Both the position numbers and the translations under genes were made by a program. Source: Sulfuritalea sp. (GTDB lineage Bacteria; Pseudomonadota; Gammaproteobacteria; Burkholderiales; Rhodocyclaceae). From it: a DNA stretch of 64,000 nt. Where the stretch lies: positions 14,866 through 78,865 of the forward strand of contig JALNZB010000015.1 in assembly GCA_023229545.1 (NCBI GenBank), given 5' to 3'. Below the pieces are notes generated by a model. That model made no database searches. It had not been told where the DNA came from and saw nothing but the letters and a program-made list of their open reading frames with translations. Below are positions 46,679 through 55,747 of this stretch, piece by piece. Numbering within the stretch: position 1 is the stretch's first letter; each line of letters opens with the position of its first letter.

Positions 46679-47248
46679 CTAGGCAACCGCCGCTGGCGCC
46701 TCCAGGCGCATCATGCTGGCCGCGACAGCGACTTCATCCACCAGCAAAACCCGATTTACATCGAGCAGGATGACGAACTTGCCGCCAATCTTGCCCATGC
46801 CCCTGATGAAGTCGCTGCGAATGCGGGCGCCAAACTCCGGCGGTGGCTCGATTTCGTCATGAGAGATTTCCAGCACCTCGCTGACGGCATCGACGACCAC
46901 CCCCATTTCCCGGCTGCCCGTGGTCGATTCGACTTCGACGATGACAATGCAGGTGCGCCGCGTGTTGTCCCGAGCCTCGCGACCGAAGCGCACCGCCAGG
47001 TCGACCACCGGCACCACGGCGCCCCGCAGATTGATGACGCCGCGAATAAAGGGCGGCGTCATTGGCACCTCGGTGACAAAGCCGTACTCGATGATCTCCC
47101 GGATCGCCAGGATGCCGATGGCGAACATCTCTTCACCCAGCAGGAAAGTGAGATATTGCGGCAGTCCCTCCGCCTCCAGAACCGCGTCCCTGATGACCGC
47201 CGCATCTCCCGCCGACTGGTTCGCCAGTTGTGTTTCCGTGGTTTGCAT
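46679..47248 (-). CDS. cheW: Chemotaxis adaptor CheW
   Basis: 189 aa, single CheW domain: YLTFLLGEEMFAIGILAIREIIEY, the receptor-contact NLRGAVVPVVDLAVRFG, VVVDAVSEVLEI and the last strand KFVILLDVNRVL. It links chemoreceptors to CheA. An N-terminal extension of ~28 residues (MQTTETQLANQSAGDAAVIR...) is shared with the decayed copy at 49898-50100. AGGAGA precedes ATG 47248. It is immediately downstream of a receptor gene. Confidence 0.95.
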   Translation of the reverse strand: MQTTETQLANQSAGDAAVIRDAVLEAEGLPQYLTFLLGEEMFAIGILAIREIIEYGFVTEVPMTPPFIRGVINLRGAVVPVVDLAVRFGREARDNTRRTCIVIVEVESTTGSREMGVVVDAVSEVLEISHDEIEPPPEFGARIRSDFIRGMGKIGGKFVILLDVNRVLLVDEVAVAASMMRLEAPAAVA

Positions 47249-47257
47249 GGTGGTCTC

Positions 47258-49870
47258 CTAAAAGCGGGCGAAGTCGGCTTCGTTGACGCCGGCGGAACCA
47301 TTGCCCTTCTTCATGGCCGGGGTGAACCGGGTCGCCGCCGTGGGCGTCTTGCCGGTCGTCGCGCCGCTTGTCTTTGGCTTCGCCGCCACGGGATGGGTCG
47401 CGGCCTGCCGGCCTTTGTTCTGGCTACCGGCTATGGTGAAAAAGGCCATGAGTTCCTGAAGGTTGTCGGCCTGACCGCTCATCTCCTCTGCCGTGGCGGC
47501 AAGTTCCTCGGAGGAGGATGCGTTTTGCTGGGTAATCTGGCTGAGCTGGGACATGGCGGTATTGACCTGTTCGACGCCGATGGTCTGCTCTTGCGAAGCT
47601 GCGGTGATTTCCTGCACTAGATCGGCGGTCTTCCGCGTCGCCGGCACGATTTCATCGAGCAGTTTTCCAGCCCGCTCCGCCAGGCCCACGCTGTTGCCCG
47701 CAAGCTGGCCGATTTCCTGCGCCGCGACCTGGCTGCGTTCGGCGAGTTTCCTCACTTCCGCCGCAACGACGGCGAATCCCTTGCCGTGCTCACCGGCGCG
47801 AGCGGCCTCGATGGCGGCATTCAGCGCCAGCAGGTTGGTCTGATAGGCGATGTCGTCGATGATGCCGATCTTCTTGGCGATCTGCTTCATCGCCGCCACC
47901 GTTTCCGTCACCGCCTGACCGCCCTCTGCCGCCTTCTTGGTGCCGTCGGCGGACATGTTGTCGGCCACCTTGGCGTTTTCCGTGTTCTGCTTGATCGAGG
48001 CCGACATCTGCTCGACCGAGGCCGAGGTCTCTTCGACGCTCGCGGCCTGTTCGCTGGAGGCTTGCGAAAGCGACTGGGCCGTGGCTGATACCTGTGCCGT
48101 GGCACTGGTCAGGCTTTCTGTCGTGGTGCTCACGTCGGCGATGATCTGCGCCAGTTTGGCGGCGGTGTTGTTGACCGTGTCCTTGAAGTCCTTGAGTTGC
48201 CCCTTGTAGTCGCCTGTGACAGTCCGGGTCAGGTCGCCATTCTCCATGTCGACCAGCACGGCGATGGCTTCATTCAGCGGCAGGATCACGCCGTCGAGCA
48301 TGGCATTCACGCCTTCGACGATCTTGCGGAAATCACCCTGATGCTTGCTCGCGTCGGCGCGGGTTTCGAGCTGACCGTCGACGGCGGCCTTGGCCAGCGT
48401 GTTGGCGTCGGCCACCAGCGCACCGACGGAACTCACCACCTGATTGGTGGCGTCGGCGATGATGGCGAAGGTGTCGCGTGTGGATTCGGTATCCGCGTCA
48501 GCCGTGGCCACTTCGGATTTGACATCGAGATCGCCGGCCGCGACGCGCGACAGGACACCCTGCAACTTGACGACTTCCGCCTGCTGATAGGCGGCGATTT
48601 TGTCCGACTTGCGCTGCGCCTGCATGATTGCCGTCTGATCCATGACCACTTCGAAGGCGCCGATGACCTGTCCCTCGCGATCCTTGATCGGAATGCCGAT
48701 GTAATCGATGTCCAGATTCAATTTTTCCGTCGGACGGGCGACGGTTTGCGACTTGGAGATGCGCTGGTCGGTCATGGCGCGCCGGCAGGCACACTTGTCG
48801 CTGTTGCAGTCCTCCGTCTTGAAATAGCTGAAGCACTTCTTGCCGCGCAATTGGGCGAGGTCGGTATTGCCGACGCCAAGACCCGCCTTGTTCATGTAGA
48901 GCACCTCGAAATTCTTGTCGATAATCATGGCCGGCAGCGGCATGTTGTCGATATAGCCGACCAGATAGTCCAGGGTCATGTTGACGCCCTCGACGATCTG
49001 CCGATAGGCGCCCTGATGCTTGGCGGCATCGGCCCGGGTAGCCAACTCCCCTTCCATCGCGGCCTTGGACAGCATGTTGGCGTCCGTCACCAGCGCCTGT
49101 ACCGCGGTCTGCATCGAGCGCACGGCATCGGCCAGTACGCCGACTTCATCCTTGCAATCGACATCGAGCTTGAAGCTGAAATCGCCGGCGGCCATCTTGT
49201 TGGCGCCATCCACCAATTTGCCGGTCGGGCCTGTGATGCTGCGCGTCACCCACCAGGCGAATATCGAAGCCGCCAGGATCGCGGCAATGCCCAGCGCGAT
49301 GATCAGCGTTTGCGTCTGCTGGGCAACGGCGATCGACGCCGCGCCGGATTTCTCCATGCTGGAGGACTGATGGACAATCAATTCTTCGGTGGTCTTGAGG
49401 TAGGCCCCCTGGGTTTTGCGCAAACTGCCTGTGAGTAGACTGACTGCCTCGTCCCGCTTGCCGGATTTTTGCAGTTCGAAGAACTTGTTCTGATCGACCT
49501 GGTAGGCCTTGCGTGCCTCGGTCAGCTTGGCGAATCCCTGCTTGCCCGCCTCGCTACGGACAGTCTTGGCCAGCTTGTCGAAGTTTTCGTCGATGATTTT
49601 GGTTGCGCCCGCCACACGGTCGAGTTCCCATGCCGCCTCGTCGCCCTTCGTCAGCAGGGAATTTCGCAGGGCGCGGGCGATCACATTGATCTGGTCGACA
49701 ATGTTGTTGGCCCAGACGGTCTTGGGAAACTTGTCATTGACCAGGATATCGACATCGTTGCCGACTTGGCCGACGCGTTGATAGGCGATGCCCGAGATGA
49801 TCGTCAGCAGAACGAGCACGAGACCGAAGCCCAAGGTGAGCCGGGTGCCGATTTTCAGATTCTTGAACAT
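47258..49870 (-). CDS. Methyl-accepting chemotaxis protein with 4HB, HAMP and PAS domains
   Basis: 870 aa. TM1 (~10-30), a periplasmic four-helix domain (~35-185), TM2 (~190-210), HAMP, then a PAS domain (~310-420), a second HAMP-like region, and the signalling tip DDIAYQTNLLALNAAIEAARAGEHGKGFAVVAAEVRKLAER. The PAS part contains a Cys cluster, KKCFSYFKTEDCNSDKCACRRAM, that could bind metal or act as a redox switch. The C terminus ends GVNEADFARF after a basic, Pro/Ala-rich linker, without a CheR-docking pentapeptide. GAGGAG precedes ATG 49870. The last ~300 residues are nearly the same as in the next receptor, so one arose by duplication. Confidence 0.94.
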   Translation of the reverse strand: MFKNLKIGTRLTLGFGLVLVLLTIISGIAYQRVGQVGNDVDILVNDKFPKTVWANNIVDQINVIARALRNSLLTKGDEAAWELDRVAGATKIIDENFDKLAKTVRSEAGKQGFAKLTEARKAYQVDQNKFFELQKSGKRDEAVSLLTGSLRKTQGAYLKTTEELIVHQSSSMEKSGAASIAVAQQTQTLIIALGIAAILAASIFAWWVTRSITGPTGKLVDGANKMAAGDFSFKLDVDCKDEVGVLADAVRSMQTAVQALVTDANMLSKAAMEGELATRADAAKHQGAYRQIVEGVNMTLDYLVGYIDNMPLPAMIIDKNFEVLYMNKAGLGVGNTDLAQLRGKKCFSYFKTEDCNSDKCACRRAMTDQRISKSQTVARPTEKLNLDIDYIGIPIKDREGQVIGAFEVVMDQTAIMQAQRKSDKIAAYQQAEVVKLQGVLSRVAAGDLDVKSEVATADADTESTRDTFAIIADATNQVVSSVGALVADANTLAKAAVDGQLETRADASKHQGDFRKIVEGVNAMLDGVILPLNEAIAVLVDMENGDLTRTVTGDYKGQLKDFKDTVNNTAAKLAQIIADVSTTTESLTSATAQVSATAQSLSQASSEQAASVEETSASVEQMSASIKQNTENAKVADNMSADGTKKAAEGGQAVTETVAAMKQIAKKIGIIDDIAYQTNLLALNAAIEAARAGEHGKGFAVVAAEVRKLAERSQVAAQEIGQLAGNSVGLAERAGKLLDEIVPATRKTADLVQEITAASQEQTIGVEQVNTAMSQLSQITQQNASSSEELAATAEEMSGQADNLQELMAFFTIAGSQNKGRQAATHPVAAKPKTSGATTGKTPTAATRFTPAMKKGNGSAGVNEADFARF

Positions 49871-49897
49871 GTTCTTCTCCTCGCTAAATGACGTGGC

Positions 49898-50100
49898 TCA
49901 GACCGCCGGCGGCGGCGCTTCCAGGCGCGTCATGTTGGCAATAACTGCGACTTCATCCACAAGCAATACCCGAGTCACATGGAGCAGGAAGACCAGCTTG
50001 CCGATGATCTTGCCCATGTCCCTCCGTCCCCAGAACCACCTCCCTGACAACCGCCGCATCTTGTGCCGATTGTTTCGCCGGTTGCGTTTCCGTGATTTGC
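49898..50100 (-). pseudogene. Decayed second cheW copy
   Basis: Read leftward from ATG 50100 the sequence gives MQITETQPAKQSAQDAAVV then REVVLGTEG, matching CheW residues 1-28. The next bases jump, in another frame, to MGKIIGKLVFLLHVTRVLLVDE, then VAVIANMTRLEAPPPAV and a stop, which matches the last ~40 CheW residues. The ~120 residues between are missing. A ribosome-binding site (GGAGA) is still there. It sits directly after the upstream receptor gene, exactly where the intact cheW sits after the other receptor. Confidence 0.88.
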
Positions 50101-50167
50101 ATGACTGTCTCCTGGAACAAACGACATGCTGCGCTGTTGCGGCGTGGCCAGATGACTGCTCGTCTTG

Positions 50168-52663
50168 TCAGAAACGAGCGAAATCGGCCTCGTTGACCTG
50201 GTCGGCGCCGTTGCCCTTTCTGGCTGCGGTTCTGTGCGCAGCGAGTGTCACTGGCGTCCTGCTGCCCGCCTTGGGCTTTGCCGCCGACGGGCGGGGAACG
50301 ACCGCTGGACGGGAACCGACCGATTGGCGGCCCTTGTTCTCGCTGCCGGCGACGGTGAAGAAGGCCATGACCTGCTGGAGGTTGCTCGCCTGACCGCTCA
50401 TCTCCTCGGCTGTGGCGGCGAGTTCCTCGGAAGCCGAGGCGTTTTGCTGGGTGATCTGGTTGAGCTGGGACATCGCCGTATTCACCTGTTCGACGCCGGT
50501 GGTCTGCTCCTGCGAAGCCGCAGTGATTTCCTGCACCAGATCGGCGGTCTTTCGTGTCGCCGGCACGATTTCATCGAGCAGCGTGCCGGCCCGCTCCGCC
50601 AGGCCCACGCTGTTGCCCGCAAGCTGGCCGATTTCCTGCGCCGCGACCTGGCTGCGTTCGGCGAGTTTCCTCACTTCCGCCGCAACGACGGCGAATCCCT
50701 TGCCATGTTCACCGGCGCGCGCGGCTTCGATGGCGGCATTCAGCGCCAGCAGATTGGTCTGATAGGCGATGTCGTCGATGATGCCGATCTTCTTGGCGAT
50801 CTGCTTCATCGCCGCCACCGTTTCCGTCACCGCCTGACCGCCTTCTGACGCCTTCCTGGTACCGTCGGCGGACATGTTGTCGGCCACCTTGGCGTTTTCC
50901 GTGTTCTGCTTGATCGAGGCCGACATCTGCTCGACCGAGGCCGAGGTCTCCTCGACGCTCGCGGCCTGTTCGCTGGAGGCTTGCGAAAGCGATTGGGCCG
51001 TAGCCGACACCTGGCCCGTGGCGCTGGCCAGGCTTCCCGTCGTGGCATTCACCTCGCCGATGATCTGCGCCAGCTTGGCAACCGTGTTGTTGACCGTGTC
51101 GCTCAGTTGCTGGAGCTTGCCCTGGTACTCATCGCGGATGCTCTCGGTCATGTCGCCGCTTTCCATGGCGACGAGCACGCGCATGACTTCATTGACGGGA
51201 CCAACGATGGCGTCGAGCGTGGCATTCACTCCCTCGACGATCCTGCGGAAGTCGCCCTGATGCCTGGACGCATCGGCACGGGTTTCGAGTCGCCCCTCGA
51301 CAGCGGCCTTGACCAGCATGTTGGCGTCGGCCACCAGCGCATTGACGGAATCGACGCAGGTGTTGAGGTTGTTCTTCAGCGTGTTGAAATCGCCGTTGTA
51401 GGCGTCGGTGATCTTCGGTGGAATATCGCCCTTGGCGATGCGGTCGACATAGCCTGCCGCCACGTTCAGCGGACCGATCACGGCATCCAGCGTGTCGTTC
51501 ACGCCGGCAACGATCTTCTGGAAATCGCCCTGATGGCTGCTGGCGTCGGCGCGGGTCTCGAGCTTGCCTTCGACCGCGGCTTTCGCCAGCCGGTTGGCAT
51601 CGGCCACCAGCGCGTTGACGGAATCAACGCAGGTGTTGAGGTTGTTCTTGAGCGTGTTGAAGTCGCCGTTGTAGGTGTCGGTGATCTTCGGCGGAATGTC
51701 GCCCCTGGCGATGCGGTCGACATAGCCGGCCGCCACGTTCAGCGGACCGATCACGGCGTCGAGGGTGTCGTTCACGCCGGCGACGATCTTCTGGAAATCG
51801 CCCTGATGCGTGCTGGCGTCCGCTCGCGTAGCCAGGTTCCCGTCCACTGCGGCCGTGGCCAGCCTGCTGACGTCGGCCACTAGCGCCTGGATCGAGGCGC
51901 TCATGTGCTGCATCGACGCCATGAGGCTCGTCGTGTCGCCGCCGTTCAATTCGAACTTGCTGGAAAGATCGCCGGCGGCGATCCTGTTGGCGATGTCGGC
52001 TGCATGGTCGGGTTCGCCACCCAGTTGGCGCCGCAGGGAACGAGTGACGGTGAAGCCGACGATACCCACCGCCGCCAGCGTCAAGGCGGTGATGAGAAGC
52101 GCGAGAGTCAGCGCGCTGCTCTTGGTGGCGATGGCCTCGTCGGAACCCTTCTTGCCCAGGGTGACGTTGTACTGGAAATGCTCGTCGATGACGTTTCCGA
52201 GCTTTTTCCCGATCGGCGCGACCACGGCGAGATGATCGCGGACCTTTTCAATGCGGTGGGCCCGCGACTCGGCCAGAAGCGGCTCAAGCTGGGTCTGGTA
52301 CTCGTTCCACAGCGTCTTCTCCTGGTTGAAGAGTTCCCTGTCCTTGTCGTCTACCAGCGTGGGTTCATAATCCTTGATGGCCTTGCCCACGCCGTCGCGA
52401 CTGCTCTTGATACCCGCCTCGATGGTTGCAAACCTTGCGTCGTCGGTGTTCAGGATATGCTGATATGCTTGAATCCGGGTGTTCAGAAAATCAGTGCGCA
52501 TATCGTCGAGGGCAATAAGCGCCGGCACGGTATTGATGTTGGCAAAATTGGCGGTTTCATAGACCTTGCCCATCTGCTGCTGGCCGAGGCCCGCAAGCAG
52601 CGCGATGCCCACCAGGGCGGAGCCGGCCAACAGGGCCATTTTTTTCGCTACGGTAAGCTTCAT
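50168..52663 (-). CDS. Methyl-accepting chemotaxis protein with tandem HAMP-type repeats
   Basis: 831 aa. TM1 (~8-28), a four-helix periplasmic domain, TM2 (~185-210) and HAMP lead to tandem 91-residue HAMP-like units (ALVADANRLAKAAVEGKLE ... KNNLNTCVDSVN), then the signalling domain and the tail VNEADFARF shared with the neighbouring receptor. ATG 52663 is chosen because AGGAG stands 6 bases upstream; the ATG at 52669 directly abuts it. The gene follows cheA by 36 bp. Confidence 0.93.
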   Translation of the reverse strand: MKLTVAKKMALLAGSALVGIALLAGLGQQQMGKVYETANFANINTVPALIALDDMRTDFLNTRIQAYQHILNTDDARFATIEAGIKSSRDGVGKAIKDYEPTLVDDKDRELFNQEKTLWNEYQTQLEPLLAESRAHRIEKVRDHLAVVAPIGKKLGNVIDEHFQYNVTLGKKGSDEAIATKSSALTLALLITALTLAAVGIVGFTVTRSLRRQLGGEPDHAADIANRIAAGDLSSKFELNGGDTTSLMASMQHMSASIQALVADVSRLATAAVDGNLATRADASTHQGDFQKIVAGVNDTLDAVIGPLNVAAGYVDRIARGDIPPKITDTYNGDFNTLKNNLNTCVDSVNALVADANRLAKAAVEGKLETRADASSHQGDFQKIVAGVNDTLDAVIGPLNVAAGYVDRIAKGDIPPKITDAYNGDFNTLKNNLNTCVDSVNALVADANMLVKAAVEGRLETRADASRHQGDFRRIVEGVNATLDAIVGPVNEVMRVLVAMESGDMTESIRDEYQGKLQQLSDTVNNTVAKLAQIIGEVNATTGSLASATGQVSATAQSLSQASSEQAASVEETSASVEQMSASIKQNTENAKVADNMSADGTRKASEGGQAVTETVAAMKQIAKKIGIIDDIAYQTNLLALNAAIEAARAGEHGKGFAVVAAEVRKLAERSQVAAQEIGQLAGNSVGLAERAGTLLDEIVPATRKTADLVQEITAASQEQTTGVEQVNTAMSQLNQITQQNASASEELAATAEEMSGQASNLQQVMAFFTVAGSENKGRQSVGSRPAVVPRPSAAKPKAGSRTPVTLAAHRTAARKGNGADQVNEADFARF
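51341..51886 (-). repeat. Two tandem 273-bp units inside the receptor gene
   Basis: Units 51341-51613 and 51614-51886 encode 91-residue segments that differ at only about nine positions (for example ANRLAKAAVEGKLE against VSRLATAAVDGNLA). A partial third unit with more changes follows. They read as repeated HAMP-type linkers; unit number may change by recombination. Confidence 0.88.
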
Positions 52664-52699
52664 GTCCATCTCCTGAAATGTCGGCGTGCGATACCCGCA

Positions 52700-55036
52700 T
52701 CACTCCGCCATGGCGTAGGTCGTGGCCTGTATGTTGCGGCGACCTTCGCGACCGGCAACGCGGCGCACCAGCCCCGGCACATCGAGAATCAGCGCGACAT
52801 TGCCGCTGCCGAGAATGGTGAAGCCGCTGATGCCGTCGATGCCGCTGAATACCTCGCCCAACGGGCGGATAACGGTCTGGAACTCGCCCATCAGCTCGTC
52901 CACCACCAGCCCGGTGCGGCGACCGGCGTACTGCACCACCACGACGTTTTCCCGCTTGACGGGATGCAGCAGGAAGGCCAGTTCCGGATCCCTGGCCAGA
53001 GCCGCTGCCCCCTCGGCGGTAAGAAGCGTGGACGGCAATCCGCTTCGTTGTGGCGCGTTGCTGTTGTCGAAGGTGTCGTCCGCAGCGAAATCGATGTCTG
53101 CGGGGGGCGGGTCGGGGATGTCGAAGAGCTGCTTCAAGCGGATGAAGGGCAGCACTTCGCCGCGCAGGTCGAGGTGATCGCGGCCCTGAGAGGCCGCAGT
53201 TTCTTCGGCGGAAAGTTCCACGCATTCGACGACCATGTCGAGGGGCACGACGAAGGTCGAGCCGCCCACGCCTACCAGAAAGCCATCGATGATGGCCAGC
53301 GTCAACGGCAGGCGGATGCGCATGGTGGTGCCGACGCCTTCGGTGCTGTCGATCTCCACGGTGCCACGCAAGGCCGTAATGTTGCGCTTGACCACGTCCA
53401 TGCCGACACCGCGACCGGAGAGGTTGCTGACCTTCTCGACCGTGGAAAATCCCGGTTCGAAGATCAGCTCGTGGATTTCCTGGTCGGACAACTGCTGATC
53501 AGGCTTGGCCAGACCGCGCTCGATGGCCTTGGCGAGAATGCGCTCGCGGCTGAGACCGCCGCCATCATCCGCCACCTCGATGACAATGCTGCCCGAGTCA
53601 TGGTAGGCATTCAGCCGGACAGTTCCGTGAGCCGGCTTGCCGCTGGCGAGGCGCACCTCGACCGGTTCGATGCCGTGGTCCATGGAGTTGCGCACCAAGT
53701 GCGTCAGCGGATCGCCGATTTTCTCCACCACGGTCTTGTCCAGATCGGTGTCGGCGCCGCTGATCTCAAGTCGGATGTCCTTGCCGAGATCGACGCTGAC
53801 ATCGCGCACCACGCGCTGGAAGCGATTGAAGGTGGCGCCGATCTCCACCATGCGCAGCGTCAGCGCCGAATCGCGGACTTCCTCGACCAGCCTCGAAAGT
53901 CGGGCAGAGGCCTCAAGCAATTCAGGCATGGCGGTGTGCTGGGCAATGAGGCTGGCACCGGCACTGGCGATGATGAGTTCGCCGATGAGGTTGATGTGAA
54001 CGTCGAGTTTCTCCGCGTTGACACGGATCAGTCCCGACTCCGTGGCCTTGTGTTCCTTGACCTGTTTTTGTTTTTCCAGCGCTGCGGCCACCACCTGCGG
54101 CTGGACCAGTTTCTGGTCTACCAGCACTTCGCCGATGGGGCTGAGCGTTTCATCCGCCAGGGCGGTTTGGTGACTTAGGGCCGCATTGAGTTCAGTCCGC
54201 GTCAGCGTGCCGCAAAGGATCAGAATTTCACCGAGGCGCAATTCCTCTTGCGGCAGTTCGTCGATCAGCCGTTTATAGTCCGCTACCTTGGCGTGCGGCG
54301 GCAGGATACGGATGCGGGCGTCGTTGCGGACGAACTCGAAGGCGCCTTCGATAGCGGTCTTGTCGGCATCGGTGTGGAAAGCGACTTCGTAGCCAAGGTA
54401 GCTGGCTTCGGGATCGAGTTCCGCCAGGCGCGGCACGGCATCCACCACGGTGACGATATGGACGATTTTGCCGAAGGTGGTGAGATAGCGGATGAAGGAC
54501 AGCGGGTCCATGCCATTTCTCAGCACGTCCGGGGCAAAGCGCAGCGAGATATGCCAGTTGTCGGTACCGACGCCGTCGCCGGCTTGAGTTTCCACCGTGC
54601 CATTCTGTTTTGCCGGAACGAGCGCCTGGGAGCTGGCTGGGGCTGGCGGGCCCAGGTAGACGCGAAGCTTGGTGACCAGTTCGGCGCTGGTGCGATGCGT
54701 ATCGTCGTCCGGCTCCTTGCCATCGGCGATATGAGCGATCAATGCGCCCAGGTGGTCGCGGACGCTCAGGAATATGGCCACCAGTTCGGAGGTGATGCGC
54801 AGCTCGTCGCTGCGAACCCTGTCCAGAACGCTTTCCGCGACATGGGTGAAGGCAACGACATGGTCGAAGCCAAACAGACCGGCCGAACCCTTGATGGTGT
54901 GGGCGGCGCGGAAGATGGCATTGATGGTGTCGGCATCGTCGGGCGTCTGCTCGATGCGCAGCAGCGCCTCTTCCATTTGCTCAAGCAATTCGCCGGCTTC
55001 GACAATGAATGTTTGCAGTGCGTCGTCCAGGTTCAT
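52700..55036 (-). CDS. cheA: Chemotaxis histidine kinase CheA
   Basis: 778 aa. The HPt domain has the phospho-His in AAHTIKGSAGLFGF (~45-58). A middle region (~150-330) with a LSFIRYLTTFGKIVHI motif resembles the segment before P3 in multi-domain CheAs. The dimerisation and ATPase domains show LVRNSMDHGIE (N box), VADDGGGL, FEPGFST and LSGRGVGMDVV; the C-terminal CheW-like domain ends near LGSGNVALILDVPGLV. It autophosphorylates and passes phosphate to CheY. No receiver domain is fused. It is followed by two receptors and preceded by a STAS gene. Confidence 0.96.
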   Translation of the reverse strand: MNLDDALQTFIVEAGELLEQMEEALLRIEQTPDDADTINAIFRAAHTIKGSAGLFGFDHVVAFTHVAESVLDRVRSDELRITSELVAIFLSVRDHLGALIAHIADGKEPDDDTHRTSAELVTKLRVYLGPPAPASSQALVPAKQNGTVETQAGDGVGTDNWHISLRFAPDVLRNGMDPLSFIRYLTTFGKIVHIVTVVDAVPRLAELDPEASYLGYEVAFHTDADKTAIEGAFEFVRNDARIRILPPHAKVADYKRLIDELPQEELRLGEILILCGTLTRTELNAALSHQTALADETLSPIGEVLVDQKLVQPQVVAAALEKQKQVKEHKATESGLIRVNAEKLDVHINLIGELIIASAGASLIAQHTAMPELLEASARLSRLVEEVRDSALTLRMVEIGATFNRFQRVVRDVSVDLGKDIRLEISGADTDLDKTVVEKIGDPLTHLVRNSMDHGIEPVEVRLASGKPAHGTVRLNAYHDSGSIVIEVADDGGGLSRERILAKAIERGLAKPDQQLSDQEIHELIFEPGFSTVEKVSNLSGRGVGMDVVKRNITALRGTVEIDSTEGVGTTMRIRLPLTLAIIDGFLVGVGGSTFVVPLDMVVECVELSAEETAASQGRDHLDLRGEVLPFIRLKQLFDIPDPPPADIDFAADDTFDNSNAPQRSGLPSTLLTAEGAAALARDPELAFLLHPVKRENVVVVQYAGRRTGLVVDELMGEFQTVIRPLGEVFSGIDGISGFTILGSGNVALILDVPGLVRRVAGREGRRNIQATTYAMAE

Positions 55037-55048
55037 GGCGCTTCCTTG

Positions 55049-55357
55049 TCACGACCGGGCGGTGATCAGCATCGGGTCGCCGAGATGTCCGGCAAGGTCG
55101 CAAAGTTCGACAACGTCGAAGACCGCCGGACTATGGCCGGTGAAGCGCAGGGATGTGTTCCGCGTCACCGCCTCCCGTTTTGCCGCAACCATCAGTTGAA
55201 TGCCGGCGCTGTCAATTTCGCTGACCTGGGACAGATCTACTTCCACTTCGTTGCCCGACTCGAAGGCGTCGAGAAGGTGCAGCCGCTCGGTCGCCGCCGT
55301 GAAGATGGTCAGCTCGCCCTCAATTGGGATGCGCGTCACCGCGCACTTCGTTTCCAC
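55049..55357 (-). CDS. STAS-domain protein
   Basis: 102 aa, one STAS domain: IEGELTIFTAATERLHLLDAF, VDLSQVSEIDSAGIQLMVAAKREA and a C-terminal helix FDVVELCDLAGHL. The Ser in DSAGIQL is the site phosphorylated in anti-sigma-factor antagonists such as SpoIIAA. Inside a chemosensory cluster between cheY and cheA, it may modulate the cluster's output; the partner is unknown. The start is GTG 55357 with GAGG upstream. It lies 12 bp before cheA. Confidence 0.87.
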   Translation of the reverse strand: METKCAVTRIPIEGELTIFTAATERLHLLDAFESGNEVEVDLSQVSEIDSAGIQLMVAAKREAVTRNTSLRFTGHSPAVFDVVELCDLAGHLGDPMLITARS

Positions 55358-55367
55358 GCCGCGCCTC

Positions 55368-55736
55368 TTACGGCAGAACCAGTTTGGAAACCGCCGTCAG
55401 CATCTGGGCCGGCTGGAAGGGCTTGACCACCCATGCCTTGGCGCCGGCGGCCTGGCCTTCCTGCTTTTTGGCATCGCCGGCTTCGGTGGTCAGCATGATC
55501 ACCGGAGTGAACTTGTAGGCCGCCAACTGCTTGGCCGCCTTGACGAAGGAAATGCCATCCATGTTCGGCATGTTGACGTCGCTGACAATGAGGTGCAGCT
55601 TGCGACCGTCAAGCTTGGTCAGCGCATCCTTGCCGTCGAAGGCTTCGACAACGTCATAGCCGGCTCCCTTGAGGGCGATGCTGACCACTTGTCGCAGCGA
55701 GGCGGAGTCGTCAACGATCATGATGTTTTTTGTCAT
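55368..55736 (-). CDS. cheY: Chemotaxis response regulator CheY
   Basis: 122 aa receiver with D9/D10, phosphoacceptor D53 (IVSDVNMPNMDG), switch Thr (IMLTTEAG) and Lys (WVVKPF). It is phosphorylated by CheA and would act on the flagellar motor or another output. AAGGAGG precedes ATG 55736. It sits between a receptor-like gene and the STAS gene. Confidence 0.94.
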   Translation of the reverse strand: MTKNIMIVDDSASLRQVVSIALKGAGYDVVEAFDGKDALTKLDGRKLHLIVSDVNMPNMDGISFVKAAKQLAAYKFTPVIMLTTEAGDAKKQEGQAAGAKAWVVKPFQPAQMLTAVSKLVLP

Positions 55737-55747
55737 GGCAGTCCTCC

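Noticed and set aside
51905..54178. 757-codon open frame antisense to cheA and the upstream receptor
   Set aside because: Same GC-driven mirror effect; cheA on the other strand is unambiguous.
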